A stretch of DNA of 64,000 nt from Ricordea florida (GCA_949710005.1 OX453287.1:24186785-24250784); one strand, 5' to 3'. Counted from the stretch's first letter, positions 25,151 through 33,834 are shown. The notes: a model not told the origin generated them from the sequence alone. A program made the numbers and translations.

Positions 25151-28100
25151 CCACGAAACAGGCTTGTAGGGATAAACCTGTAGTTTGTTTGTGTGTTTTT
25201 TCTCCCGCACTTGAGAGATTTGACCAGTTGGCAATTGATTGTAAGCCTTTAGCTATAGCAGGCAAGGGAGGATTCATCTCATTTTGCCTGCTAATGAAGC
25301 CAGTCATATAATTTTTCAGTTATTACACCAACTTTCAAACCTACAACATTCATCAAGTTGATACTGAAACAAGTGCTACAATAGGAAATTAACTCTCAAT
25401 AGTTAATTGAGTGGGTATTAAAGAGTATAATTATTATCAGAACAGAGCTTATTCACTTTTTAACACTGTAGGAGAGAGAGGAACAAAAACTCTTGCGCCG
25501 TCAACAAGAGGAAAATTTGGCAGCAGAGCGGAAGCGTCTGAGTGAGGAAAGGAAAAAACGAGAGGTAATGCGAATAAAGCAAGAACTGCAAGAAATTGAG
25601 AAGAGACAGGCCATGGACAAAATTGCTGCTCTTAAGAAGACTTCTGTTGGTGCCAAGGCATTGAAGGACCTCACTGTAGAGGTAATCATCAGTACCGTTT
25701 GAATGATAAATGCTTTCCCAGTGTTCTTTGTCATGTTAATGTTAAACTCAGTTGGAAGTATTGTGGGGGTAGTTTTTGAAGAAACTGATGCTGCATTGGT
25801 GGGGAATTGAAACAAGAAATTGGGACAATCAAACAAGATGATAAAGTAATTTGTACCACCGTAAGGTAAAAGGGAGGTGCTGATGATAATCAAACAAGTT
25901 GATAAAGTAATTTGTACCACCGTAAGGTAAAAGAGGGTGTTGAGACGTTTCAAGCGTTAGCCCTTCGTCGGAGTGAATGAGAGGATTATGGGTTATGGGC
26001 AATTTATATAGAGAGGTTTGGAGCTATGCTATTTGTGGAGCCCTAGCAACGTGTGAATGAGATTAAAATTAATTAAATGAATGAAAAACGTTCGTTGATG
26101 CCGTGGGGATTTAGAGAACCGAGTTGGAAGACAAATCTTCGTTCTAGGTTTATACGGCTTTCCGTGTTACCCTGATGTAGGGAAAGGCCGCATTTGGAAG
26201 TAGACTGGGTTGGAAAGCATTCAATAGTTTAGCAGCAGCAGGTAAAAGCAGCAAGTTGTAAATGACTCTAGTAGCTGTCGGATTGTTCACAAAATCCTTG
26301 TATCAAAGTTTTGGTCAATTCCTCTGAACTCACAACGATAATGATAGAGGAACACTGTGTGACACCCCTGAGGGGCTTTTACTGTACTTCTCATGGGAAG
26401 TAGATAAAGTTAACAATTTTAACAAAGCTAAATTACCTTCCATTGCACTTTGCACTTTTACTCAAGGCCGTTGGCTGCTTCCAAATTATTGATGTACAAC
26501 CCTGCAGCCCGTTTCTTGAAACCTATCTTATGTTTGCAATATTTACAATGGGAATTAAAGTTTTGTTGGTTTTAAGTTTAAGCTGTTGTTAGTTAACTGG
26601 GCTGGTTTGTATTTCCAAAATTGCACAAACATTCTAGTTCTGGGTTGGGTTTTGTTGGTGGTTCTCTCCTTGCTTCAAGGGTTTTTCTCTGGGTTCTCCT
26701 GTTTTCCTCCCTTAATCAAAATTCTATGACTTCTAAATTCCAATTCGACCAGGAAACAGTGGATGAAGAGCCACCCTGTGAATGTTCCACTGCAAAAACC
26801 TATTTATTTTAATCCATTTATTTAAAAGTAGAGCTTCAAGCTTGTTAAGTTATTGGACCTTTGAGAAATGGGCCCCTGAGCAGATAAAAAAACAAACGGC
26901 CATGATATGACTTATTTGCGGTTATGTTGATTATTGGAAGAAGTAAAAAAGAAGAAACGTGTGTGACAATTGAGTATTGCCAAGTTACATTTTACTCTAC
27001 TGTGCCTTCGTTTTCTGGACAAGTTATGCAGGCAATGTCAGCATTGCTTTTGTTTTCACGGAATTGAATCTGATATTAATGCTGCTCGTAATTTTTTCAG
27101 GAAATTGAAGCTATGGATGCAGATGACATCCTTGCACGACAAGTAGAGCAGCTTGACAAGGAAAAGAAAGAGCTGCAGATGAGACTGAAAACTCAGGAAA
27201 AGAAGGTGGGTCCTGCGTCTTCATGTGTCAAAGATTGCACAAAAGCAGCCCGTTTGTATTGATTCTTTTTCTTGTTACAATGACCAATGTAAAAGTTTTT
27301 TTGGATTGATCAACTACTTAATTTTTCAAACCCTGACAATGGATAGCTCCTGCAAGTGAAAGAGATAAAAGTTAGATCCACACTGCATAGTAAAACAAAC
27401 AATACCACATTATAGTACTGTTCAGTAGCTTTCCGCACACTGCGAGGTTGTATTGTGAAACATTTACCACAATTGAAGAATTATTTTGAATAGCTGTGTA
27501 CATGTACTTCATTATTTATTAATTTTTTATTATTTTTTCATTTATTTATTTTTTCGCTTTCTTATTGTTGTTGTGTGTAGATGGATTATCTTGCCAGAGC
27601 AATGCGTGTGGAGGAGCTTCCCAAGCTGAAAAAGCAGTATGAGGATCAGTTGGTGTTAGACAAACAGTTCTGGGAAGAACAAGAGGAAGAGCGGGTGAGT
27701 CGATAGACAAATAAATTTATTATATAGAGGCGAATGTTATACATACCTCTTATTAATCGAGTTCGAGGTCCGTACTGTAAAATACGGACCGAGTTTTTTC
27801 CCGTTGATTTATGGCCCAAGCGCGAAGCGCGCGGGCCATAAATCGACGGGAAAAAACTCGGTCCGTATTTTACAGTACGGACCGAGAAAACGAGGTTAAT
27901 AAGATATTTATTATATCTCTGGAGTCATTTTGGCGACCAAAACAAACGTTAGCGGGCCGTACAGTGAAGTACCGCCCGCTAAATTGACCAATCACAGCGC
28001 GGGTACTAACTGAGAGATATAATAATGGGAATTACACCACTCTTAAAATTTATACGAAACGACATCCGGGACCGTAGTGGCGTATTTCCTGTGTCTTTAC

Positions 28101-31100
28101 TAGTGAGGATATCGTGACGTACTTTTCCGCCTTGCACGGTTCCGTTTGTGTACAAAGCTGCCAAAGAACTTCGTAATGTGTTTTTGTTTATATAATAAAA
28201 AGAAAATTACACGTTAGCTGGAAGATATGAATTTTATGTTCTCGTGGCAAGAACATTAGCTAACTCGTTCGCTGTGCTCACTCTTAAGATTTTGTTCTTG
28301 CCACTCAAACATAAAATTCATATCTTCTCGACACCGTGTAATATCCTCTATTTATCACACACGGCCCTACGACAGAGCAAAACGCTCGAAACGTCAGCAC
28401 CCTCCCAGCCCTTTAGTAGTAAACCTTACGGATCAAGGTCAGTATCAACTTTGTACCTACTCCTCCCCTAGCCCAACATTAACATTACCTTTTTAACTTA
28501 TCATAACTTGCTGGTGTAGGGAGGGGTAGATGCGCAGTTGCCCAGCTATCGACATTGGTCCAACCTTATTTTATCAACTCGCTTGAAGATTCAGTGTTTG
28601 TGTGCTTCAATTTCTCGCCGAAGCGGCACCTGTTTCTTTAAAAATAACTCCCTTGTATGTTTTTTTTGGACTGCTGTTTCGCAGATTGGTAAAGCCATAG
28701 CTGAGCACACGAAGCTGGTGGAGACGAGTGGAAGACTACAGCGCATGGTTTCAGACAAGGATGAATTTATGTCAAGCCTTACAAAAGCTCGCCAGGTAGC
28801 TTATGAGGTGAGCTAAAGAATGGTTTTCATTTGACCCACGTAACACCAGCACCAAAGTCTTGGCCAATTAAAAGAGAGGCACATTTGCCATTAAACCATT
28901 CAGAACTCAAGGGAAAAGTAAATACATGTTACACCGAGTGCTGGAGAACCGCTCTTTTTTGCACTTGTACTTCGGAATCTACCGCGTGTTGAATTGACTG
29001 AGTAATTTCCAGACCACTGCGACGACATTTTCAGGGCTATCCTACTTTTTCTTACTTTTACTTTGAGCAAAACCAGCTTTTTGGCCTGTATGAAATATTG
29101 AAGTTTTGGAAAATAACGGACAATGAAAACTCGTAGTTGTACTTGTACTAGAATTTCAAGCTGTCTGAAGCCAGGTTCACACTTGTGAGATAAGCATAAG
29201 CTCAAGGATGCTGGCACTAACAACTTACGCTTGCGTATTTTGCGGTGGTCCAATTCTTGCGCACATGCTTGTGATTATTTCACGCCAGTTCTCACTTGTG
29301 AAATACGCATAACACAGGCAGAAGAAAAAGGAAAATGTTTTTTCTTGTGCTTATTCCTGTGCTTATTTCACCTCAGTGCACACGAGCGCTTTCTTTTCCT
29401 TATCTCACAAGTGTGAACCAGGCTTAATGCCACTTCCTCTAAAGAATCAGGTCTTGATGACTCTTCTCTTTTACGATGCAGGAAAAAATGAAGGAATTCC
29501 AAAGCCGTCTAGATGCGGCTCGCAAGGAGCGGCTTGAAGAGCGGCGTAGGCAGCGCATAAGTGCCAGAAAGATTCAACATAAAAAGGAGAAGGAGGAAGC
29601 TGAAAGAAGAGAAAAAGAAGAAAGGGAGAGGAAAGGTGATATAACTGGCTCTTCATCATTTTGCAAACCTTTCACTTTGTTTGACATTCAAATGCTTGCA
29701 CTGCGCAGGATGTTTGTCCCGTGAACGCACTTTAATGGCCTTACTCTCACGAGTCTCTTATGGCTCAGTGGTAAAGCGTCTGAGCTAATCGGAAGGTCAA
29801 GCGCTTTCTTCCCTCGACTTGGCTTTCATCTTCTTGAACGCGGTGTTAAAAAAAAAAACTTGACATAAGGAGAGCTGACTTGCGAAACTACAGTTTGAGT
29901 AGCAAATGAGACAAGACCACATGATCAAACAAGACTGCGAGCCAGGGGAGGGTTGTGAAACGTTGTTTTCTGGGCATTTAACTGCTCTCCCTGAGTGGTT
30001 TCAGGCTGTGCTGCATGTTTGACATAATGACATAATAGTCGAGAAAGTAGGTATTTGCAATGGCACATCCACCAGGTGGCTATTGGTCCACTGTTTCCCG
30101 GTCGAATTGGAATTTTATGGTGGTGGTTTTTTATGGAGGGAGAAAACCTGGAGAACCCAGAGAACGAGCTTCCTAGCCACGAGAGAACCAACAATAAACT
30201 CAACCCACGTAAGTCCACGGGAACTGAACCCGGGTCACTGAGATGGGCGGTGAGTGCTGTCACCACAGCGCCAACCTTGCTAAATTTGTGTCCTTTATTT
30301 CAGAACGTGAAGAGGCAGAAGAGAGAGCCCGGCTAGAGAAAGAAGAGAAGGAGCGTGAATACCGTGAAAGGCTAGCTAAGCTGGAGGAGATGGACCGCAA
30401 ACGCCGTGAACGAGAAAAAGAACTGGAAGAAAAGGCCAAGGCAGAAGCTGCTTCTGGAGGAGGAGGTTGGGAGGAGGTTGAGGTTGGAGGAGGTTGGGAG
30501 TCACGAGGAGGTTGGGGACGTGACGATCGTGATGCAGGGTGGCGCCGTGAGCCTCCCCGTGGTGGACGCGATGACCGTGACCGTCCACCAGAGGGACAGT
30601 GGCGACGCGAGCCACCGCGTGACAGAAATCTGCCTATGCGCGGAAGAGATGGTCCGCCCATGGATCGTGATCGGGATCGGGATCGTGATCGGGATCGTGA
30701 TTTCCCACCTGAGCGTGATGCTGGTGGTACCTGGCGTCGTGGTGATGAGCGTGATCGGAACCGGGATCGAGACTTTGACCGCGACCGTGCGCGTGACGAG
30801 CGTGGACGTGATGATAACATGCGTGATGAGCGTGACTCTGGACCAGGTTAATACTATCTGCTGTAAAAAAATGGAGCATTGATAATTCAAGCATGAAACA
30901 TGAACTCTATTACCTAAGCATAAAGAAATCGAGTGAAACTCGTACCTCAAAAATGGTCATCGCTTCCTAATTTAGCTTCTAGCTATTTTCGCCAGGAAAT
31001 CATTATCCTCTCTTGTTAACAGCAACTCCGAAAACTAAAGGTATTTCCCTCTGAAAGAATGGTAGAGCAGCAAAGCATAACCGAACACGGCTCATGTTTA

Positions 31101-33591
31101 TTTTTCTCTTCTTCTAGGATCATGGAGAAGAGATGAGCGTGGCAGAGATGGGTCAAGGGAAGAGAGCTCACCTTGGAGGAGGCCTGGGGACAGAGACGGG
31201 CCGCCGAGGCGAGGTAAGGACCATATGTAAACAATTGGTAGACATGAAACAAAGAATTGCGTGGACTAAGAAGGGTGATATAAGTCTATGGAAGCATTTA
31301 TTTTTTAGGGGGGGGGGGGGGGTGGGCCGGAGGAATTCATGGGAGGGTCATTAAGTTTTTCTGTCCGTAAAGGGAAAGGTCAACATAAATTTGACACAAC
31401 ATAGAGAGGGGGCTCACTTGTATCTTTTTAATATTATACAAGTTTATATAAACAGTGATCTTTGAACGCATTATGTTGCAGAGCTAATTTAAACGGGCTT
31501 TGTTGCACAATCCAGCCACAAACCACTTTTGTAAGGAGGAAGAGGGCGGGTCACGCTTCAAACTACTTCTTGGGGGAGGGTGACTACTTTTAACAAAAAT
31601 TTAAAGGAAGGGCTGGGAGATTTTACATTTATACTCATAGCGATTCCTCCGGCCCACCCCTGAGGCAACTGCTGTTGCGGTAACGTCATCCGGATCAGGC
31701 GTGCTTCCTCAAAAGACCAAAGCTTTTAATTGAACTTTTTCTAGTACAACTAACAAGGAAGCACCAAGAGCAGCTGGGGGCTCGCTTAACTGTAACTAAA
31801 TGAAGGTGAATGATACGATCGGCAAATGGGGACGCTACACAAAAGAAGAAAAAGGGAAAAAGTGCTAACCTTCGTGCCAGAAAAGCAAGTCGTATTATGA
31901 AGCATGTATATATTAATATAATCCTTCTGTATTTGTTTCTGTATTATGTCTCAAAGTTCATTGTGTTGTACCTAATCGCTCTATTAGGGTATTTCCTCGT
32001 GAAATCGACGAAGAAAGCCACAGTACTGATGGTACTATACCCCATACCACTTTCATAAATGGCGGCCAATTTATTATTCTTTTGTTTTCATGATAATGAG
32101 CCTTACTGGCCTCGCTATGATTTACAAAATTCAATAGTTTTTTTTGTTCTAAAGTGAGACAAGTGGGTCTAGTTAATATACATACAAAAGAAAAGTACTT
32201 CGGCCGCCATTTATGAAAGTGTCTGTACCCTGCAACGCAGAGTAGTAGATCATTCTGTTGATTTAAATTCCTGACACATTTTCTCCTTTACATTTTCCTT
32301 TTTGTTTTTCTGGTCAGACATGGACCGTGGACGGATGGACGATCGTAGTGCTTGGAGACGAGATGACCGCGATAGGGATGACCGCGATAGGGATGACCGA
32401 AGAAGAGACGATCGAGAAGGAGATGATCGTCCTCCTGCGCCAAGTGTGTGGCGTGACCGTGATCGCGATCGTGACCGTGATCGCGATCGTGATCGCGATC
32501 GCGATCGTGATGACCGTGACCGACCACGTGGATTCGGACGAGATGACCGAGACAGGGGACCCCCAGGCGGTGCTTGGCGAGGACGTGATCGAGAGGAGCG
32601 TGATCGTCAACCAGCTGACTCTTGGCGCGACGGTGGTGATCGCTTCCGTGTAGACCGGGGTCGTTTGGATCGTGACCGGGATCGTGACGAACGCTTTCGT
32701 GGCGACCGCGATGGCGATCGTTTCAGAGGGGGCCGAGATCGTGCAGATCGTGATCGTGGAGATCGTGATGGCGGTGACCGTTATCGTGATGATCGTGATC
32801 GTGCTGGATGGCGTGGAGAACGTTCAGACGACCGTGATAGCTGGAGAGGTAGAGGAGAGGAGCCGGGACGTGACCAGTGGAGACGTGATCCGCCGCCTCC
32901 GGCCCGCACTGAAGGTCAGTTGATCCTCCTCTACAGGGTGCGTTTCTTTGGTATGATCCGCTGCAGGATTTTTATATCCGATATCACACGAATCATGATG
33001 TATCAACAGAACCAATTAATCCACTCTGGTCAAGGATTTATGCGCTATGACTTGATTGATCTCTGATTACAAATCCAAATGCGGATCATAACAAGGGAAG
33101 TCGCCTTGAGTCCTTAAGCCTTCTCGGTTTCTAAATTGAAGGCACGGATTGTTTGGGAGCCGATTAGCGATATATCAAGGGGTAAACAGTCACTCTTAAT
33201 CCGGGAATGACGTTAATTTGCTACCTAACTACCCGACCCAGCCGGCACTCTAAGTTCACGAAACGGCGCTCCAGACCTGAGGCCACGAGAGGGCATGGTG
33301 CTTGCATTGCACGTTTTACAAGTTTACTACCCCTGAGTAAACCTTAATAGAGTGAATTGTGTACGCAGTATGTCAATGATCTTATAATTCTCTGAAGAGA
33401 TGGCTAACCAGTACCTCCACGAAGAAATACCCTACCCTCCAACACCCATATTTTTCTGTTCATGTTATTAAATCGCTACCTAATCCCCGTCTGTTGCAGG
33501 CAAGTCTTGGTCCGCTTCCCGCCGTGGCCGTGAACGACCTCCTGCGGAGCATACTGATTCTGATGGCTGGACCACCGTCCAGTACAAATGA
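5307..33591 (+). CDS. EIF3A: Eukaryotic translation initiation factor 3 subunit A (complete, 21 exons)
   Basis: eIF3a is the largest scaffold subunit of eIF3, which binds the cytoplasmic 40S subunit and organises pre-initiation complexes. Exons: 5307-5355, 9998-10328, 10905-11068, 11944-12002, 14168-14308, 15105-15313, 16366-16537, 17075-17272, 19553-19669, 21169-21261, 21924-22016, 24496-24633, 25472-25681, 27101-27205, 27581-27694, 28685-28807, 29482-29635, 30304-30846, 31118-31213, 32318-32914, 33500-33591. They total 3798 nt and every phase agrees. The protein starts [16 protein letters not shown], as animal eIF3a does, and ends in the conserved DSDGWTTV motif before the stop. A PCI domain lies at about residues 310-500. 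A charged helical region covers about 545-900, and an Arg/Asp-rich low-complexity tail covers about 900-1235. The tail uses RD dipeptides instead of the decapeptide repeats of vertebrates. Junctions are GT-AG except the GC donor after exon 7. Confidence 0.96.
5763..5857 (-). repeat. 3' LTR of the gypsy element (95 bp)
   Basis: Bounded on the minus strand by TGTTATGTATGG and TATATAACA, and preceded by the polypurine tract at 5858-5869. It is 28 bp longer than the 5' LTR. The length difference lies in the outer half. Confidence 0.85.
5987..8283 (-). pseudogene. pol: Gypsy pol: partial reverse transcriptase, RNase H and integrase
   Basis: The frame begins within the reverse transcriptase palm. 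The catalytic YxDD box is present as PIMDDIL, but all earlier RT motifs and the protease are absent. Next come the connection and RNase H domains ([34 protein letters not shown]). The integrase has the zinc module (H, H, C, C around [10 protein letters not shown] and CSLCHNY), then the catalytic core with D in ASDIFAF, D in VTDCGVQ and E in NGEAEAA. TDCG replaces the usual TDNG. A Pro-rich tail follows. The frame is open to TGA at 5987. Apparent coding upstream of 8283 is shifted gag sequence, not pol. Confidence 0.9.
8265..8963 (-). pseudogene. gag: Gypsy gag, C-terminally truncated
   Basis: The product is a 232-residue Gag-like capsid domain that would assemble the retrotransposon particle. 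It starts [18 protein letters not shown], 39 nt inside the primer-binding site. It is helical, without obvious membrane segments, and has the LARGLDMTE and [12 protein letters not shown] patterns common in Ty3/gypsy Gag. The zinc-knuckle region that should follow is missing. The frame runs into the deletion junction near 8283 and stops just after (SNG, TGA). The downstream pol frame overlaps it in another frame, so the Gag-Pol connection has been lost. Confidence 0.82.
9002..9018 (-). promoter_or_regulatory. Primer-binding site of the gypsy element
   Basis: Immediately inside the 5' LTR the minus strand reads TGGTGTCAATATAGTGG. Starting with TGG, the complement of a tRNA CCA end, is standard for LTR retrotransposon priming. 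I cannot name the tRNA. Confidence 0.7.
9019..9085 (-). repeat. 5' LTR of the gypsy element (67 bp)
   Basis: Read on the minus strand it begins TGTTATGCGG and ends TATATATAACA. It shares a 47 bp identical block (9019-9065) with the other LTR, but has a duplicated AGTCTCAGACCGCAT word where the other LTR has unrelated sequence. Confidence 0.85.
9774..9880. repeat. Palindromic MITE, GAAGATATGAATTTTAT family, copy 1
   Basis: GAAGATATGAATTTTATTT is answered by AAATAAAATTCATATCTT, then GCGCCATGGTGTAATGTCCTCT. The same arrangement recurs at 28190-28350 and, split by another element, at 37534-39567. It lies in EIF3A intron 1, just before exon 2. Confidence 0.7.
11528..11641. repeat. Long-armed palindrome in EIF3A intron 3
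   Basis: CAACAATATGCATTATCACAG and AAAATTTGTTGT in the left arm are answered by ACAACAAATTTTGACCACTG and GATGCATATCATTGTTG in the right arm. The arms are about 40 bp. The open frame that crosses it is a by-product. Confidence 0.7.
12425..14059. mobile_element. Non-autonomous TIR element (TGTGACCTCTCACG) in EIF3A intron 4
   Basis: The termini TGTGACCTCTCACG (12425) and CGTGAGAGGTCACA (ending 14059) extend into imperfect inverted repeats of about 50 bp. They are flanked by TA on both sides. Just inside both ends lie tandem degenerate units built on CAACGGCTTTTC and CAACGCTTTCAACGG (12500-12615 and 13785-13985). I find no transposase. The TA flank would fit a Tc1/mariner or similar superfamily, but this is only suggestive. 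Confidence 0.7.
14733..14895 (+). mobile_element. tRNA-derived SINE
   Basis: The head has a box A-like GGCCAAGTGGTTAGGGCACC and, about 30 bp on, a box B-like GGTTACATTCCC, in a tRNA-like layout. A non-tRNA body follows (CTGACCACTGACTGGATTTG). It lies in EIF3A intron 5. The box B core has decayed from GGTTCRANTCC. Confidence 0.7.
15415..15525. repeat. MITE, AACCCTTTAAGCCCTAAG family, copy 1
   Basis: AACTCTTCAAGCCCTAAGG at the left and CTCTTAGGGCTTAAAAGGTT at the right form inverted termini around a conserved core GTAAAATC...AGTAAAATCTATAAAGTCA. Further copies lie at 24265-24455 (two adjoining units) and 34015-34112. Confidence 0.7.
15669..16330. mobile_element. TIR element TTACAGTGYGTTTCACAAAACT in EIF3A intron 6
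   Basis: TTACAGTGCGTTTCACAAAA at 15669 is matched by the inverted TTTTGTGAAACACACTGTAA ending at 16330. Similarity continues inward for about 100 bp (GAGTTTGTTTT, AAATTTCATGATGTAGTT). No transposase is encoded. It is a non-autonomous DNA transposon about 660 bp long. Confidence 0.72.
16538..17074 (+). other. EIF3A: EIF3A intron 7 with a GC-AG splice pair
   Basis: The reading frame needs exon 7 to end after LINDM at 16537, directly followed by GCAAGT. No in-frame GT donor gives the conserved junction. The acceptor TTCTATTAG at 17074 is normal. GC-AG introns with a GCAAGT donor are a known minor class handled by the major spliceosome. A G-rich stretch of repeated GGGGA units lies inside the intron at about 16700-16728. 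Confidence 0.85.
17385..18025. repeat. Repeat with AGCGGAGCTCC ends in EIF3A intron 8
   Basis: An ATT microsatellite (17346-17366) precedes TTTAGGCAAGCCTAAAAGCGGAGCTCC. Near 17990-18020 the words GGGGCTCCGCTCTGCGGCTC and TGTGGAGCTCCACT make a second, partly inverted block. I recognise no coding content between them. Boundaries are uncertain. Confidence 0.4.
18138..18305 (-). mobile_element. tRNA-derived SINE, family B, copy 1
   Basis: On the minus strand it reads GGTTGGCGCAGTGGTGAGAG (box A-like), then GGCCCGGATTCGATTTCCAG (box B-like). A body with TTCTCTACTCTGCTCC and a pyrimidine-rich 3' part (CCAGGTACTCCGGTCTTCCC) follows. Related copies are at 30110-30290 (minus) and, without the tRNA head, at 26630-26815 (plus). 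Confidence 0.78.
19718..20002. repeat. Palindrome-rich MITE, copy 1 (EIF3A intron 9)
   Basis: About 285 bp containing nested palindromes: GTACGGCCCGCTAA arms, CGGTCCGTATTTTACAGTACGG arms and a GGCCCGCGCGCTTCGCGC core. An almost identical copy in the opposite orientation lies at 27744-28024 in intron 15. Confidence 0.85.
20507..20940 (+). mobile_element. LINE 3' fragment (CR1/L2-like C-terminus) with ATT tail
   Basis: An open frame at 20507-20725 encodes the end of a LINE ORF2 protein ([20 protein letters not shown] and [13 protein letters not shown] motifs). A 3' UTR and a simple repeat (ATT)n at 20902-20940 follow, the type of tail that CR1/L2-like LINEs carry. It is 5' truncated and lies sense in EIF3A intron 9. 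Confidence 0.8.
22202..22264 (+). repeat. Dispersed direct repeat, unit 1 (intron 11)
   Basis: TGTCCTAACATCCACCTTGT through CCACCCATAGTCTGATACAG recurs with few changes at 23767-23828. The two units lie in direct orientation on either side of the hAT-like element. Confidence 0.7.
22494..23387. mobile_element. hAT-like DNA transposon remnant (TIR CAGTGTTGCATCCAG)
   Basis: CAGTGTTGCATCCAG at 22494 is matched by CTGGATGCAACACTG ending at 23387. The CAGTG start is usual for hAT elements. The interior keeps the beginning of a transposase (22803-23033) but no catalytic domain, so it is a deletion derivative. I find no clean 8 bp duplication next to the ends, so they may have decayed. Confidence 0.75.
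22803..23033 (+). pseudogene. hAT-type transposase N-terminal fragment (TTF-type zinc finger)
   Basis: The 76-codon frame starts [19 protein letters not shown] and continues with [25 protein letters not shown] and a final GTTNFRS. This layout (WL..F.WL, GKMFC..C, CG..NFR) is what TTF/BED-like zinc fingers of hAT transposases and their domesticated ZNF862/ZMYM-type relatives show. The frame ends at TGA, and no RNase H-like DDE domain follows before the right TIR. Confidence 0.65.
23767..23828 (+). repeat. Dispersed direct repeat, unit 2 (intron 11)
   Basis: Second unit of the repeat at 22202-22264. The copies differ at several positions, mostly transitions. Confidence 0.7.
24265..24455. repeat. 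MITE, AACCCTTTAAGCCCTAAG family, two adjoining copies
   Basis: Two units, 24265-24340 and 24355-24455, share CAAGTAAAAT(T/C)(A/G)TCTG and CTTGGGGYTTAAAGGGTT-type ends. They lie just upstream of EIF3A exon 12. Confidence 0.65.
24870..25007. repeat. Palindromic element in EIF3A intron 12
   Basis: ACGTTAGATAAAGCAAGGAC and GGACAACT are answered by AGTTGTCC and GTCCTTGCTTTATCTAACGT. The centre holds CTGACGAAGGTCTAAGACCG then AAACG (24912-24936). An adjoining TA run is at 24849-24866 and a longer (TA)n at 25106-25150. Confidence 0.75.
25106..25150. repeat. (TA)n microsatellite
   Basis: Uninterrupted alternating TA for about 44 bp in EIF3A intron 12. Confidence 0.95.
25735..26200 (-). mobile_element. 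Penelope-like element 3' fragment
   Basis: On the minus strand, about 26185 to 26070 encodes the end of a retroelement protein ([20 protein letters not shown] then ERFSFI and stop). I associate this with the C-terminus of cnidarian Penelope-like GIY-YIG proteins. Downstream come CGACGAAGGGCTAACGCTTG then AAACGTC (25971-25943) and two direct repeats of about 55 bp (25882-25935 and 25830-25872) with GTACCACCGTAAGGTAAAA. The element is in intron 13, antisense to EIF3A. Confidence 0.6.
26630..26815 (+). mobile_element. SINE family B, headless copy
   Basis: GGTTGGGTTTTGTTGGTGG, then TTTTTCTCTGGGTTCTCCTG and CTAAATTCCAATTCGACCAG, match the body of the tRNA-derived family B copies, but the tRNA-like head is missing. 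It lies in EIF3A intron 13. Confidence 0.6.
27744..28024. repeat. Palindrome-rich MITE, copy 2 (EIF3A intron 15, inverted)
   Basis: Reverse-complement copy of 19718-20002 with only scattered differences, for example GGCCCAAGCGCGAAGCGCGC at the centre. The two copies make an inverted pair about 8 kb apart in one transcription unit. Confidence 0.85.
28190..28350. repeat. Palindromic MITE, GAAGATATGAATTTTAT family, copy 2
   Basis: AAAATTACACGTTAGCTGGA then GATATGAATTTTATGTTC is answered by AACATAAAATTCATATCTTC and ACACCGTGTAATATCCTCT. It lies in EIF3A intron 15. Confidence 0.75.
28371..28470 (+). mobile_element. Penelope-like terminal fragment with hammerhead-like motif
   Basis: GACAGAGCAAAACGCTCGAA then ACGTC, followed by CAGCACCCTCCC and TAGTAGTAAACCTTACGGAT, resembles the terminal part of the Penelope-like copy at 25735-26200 in opposite orientation. 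No coding part remains. Confidence 0.45.
29168..29426. repeat. MITE with AAGCCAGGTTCACACTTGTG ends (EIF3A intron 16)
   Basis: AAGCCAGGTTCACACTTGTG then AGATAAG at 29168 is matched by CTTATCTCACAAGTGTGAAC then CAGGCTT ending at 29426. A diverged inner copy (CCAGTTCTCACTTGTGAAAT) is also present. It encodes nothing. Confidence 0.75.
29755..29830 (+). mobile_element. Partial tRNA-derived SINE head
   Basis: ATGGCTCAGTGGTAAAGCGT (box A-like) is followed by CTAATCGGAAGGTCAAGCG. No clear box B follows, so this is a truncated or decayed SINE head in intron 17. Confidence 0.4.
30110..30290 (-). mobile_element. tRNA-derived SINE, family B, copy 2
   Basis: On the minus strand: AAGGTTGGCGCTGTGGTGAC, then GACCCGGGTTCAGTTCCCGT (box B-like) and a body ending in the GGGTTCTCCAGGTTTTCTCC region. 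It ends only about 13 bp before EIF3A exon 18, so it may have supplied or displaced part of the polypyrimidine tract or branch site. Confidence 0.75.
30304..30846 (+). other. EIF3A: EIF3A exon 18: charged helix running into the (RD)n tail
   Basis: This 543 nt exon encodes a Glu/Arg-rich helix, a Gly/Trp patch ([12 protein letters not shown]) and the first Arg-Asp dipeptide run (about 30660-30705 and 30755-30845). The nearly repetitive CGTGATCGG hexamers make other frames and the opposite strand appear open. Those are artefacts of the repeat. The donor is G|GTTAAT. Confidence 0.9.
32318..32914 (+). other. EIF3A: EIF3A exon 20: long Arg/Asp-rich low-complexity exon
   Basis: A 597 nt exon almost wholly made of RD, DRDR and DDRD motifs with scattered WR and RG. 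DNA hexamers such as CGTGATCGCGAT repeat at about 32455-32520, so this is a coding microsatellite that may vary in length. In eIF3a of other animals this region is also a highly charged repeat tail that contacts RNA and eIF4B. Here the repeat unit is shorter. Confidence 0.88.
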
Positions 33592-33834
33592 ACCCCACAC
33601 CACCCTGGCAGTGATTTACTGGAGGTCTCCGCGGTGTTGATGAAGAGGTGTTTCTGTCACCTCGTAAGAACGGTTACGAGTTGTGTGATTGATTTCTTTA
33701 TTTTTTGAATCGGCTGATTCTTGCAGTAATTTCAGTAAGGTAACTCATAACGTCAAGCGCATGCGCGTCCTTTGAATTCCACAGTGATTTTCCAACTGCT
33801 TGGATTTTTTGTTCTTGAAAGTGAATCCGCACCA

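Noticed and set aside
30260-30950. Long open frames in four other frames over EIF3A exon 18, including Arg/Ser-rich and His-rich antisense products
   Set aside because: The hexamer repeat GATCGY keeps all frames open. The spliced eIF3a frame explains the region, and the others have no start, splice or family support.
32302-32923. Overlapping open frames over EIF3A exon 20
   Set aside because: Same repeat artefact as exon 18. Only the RD-coding frame joins the neighbouring exons in phase.
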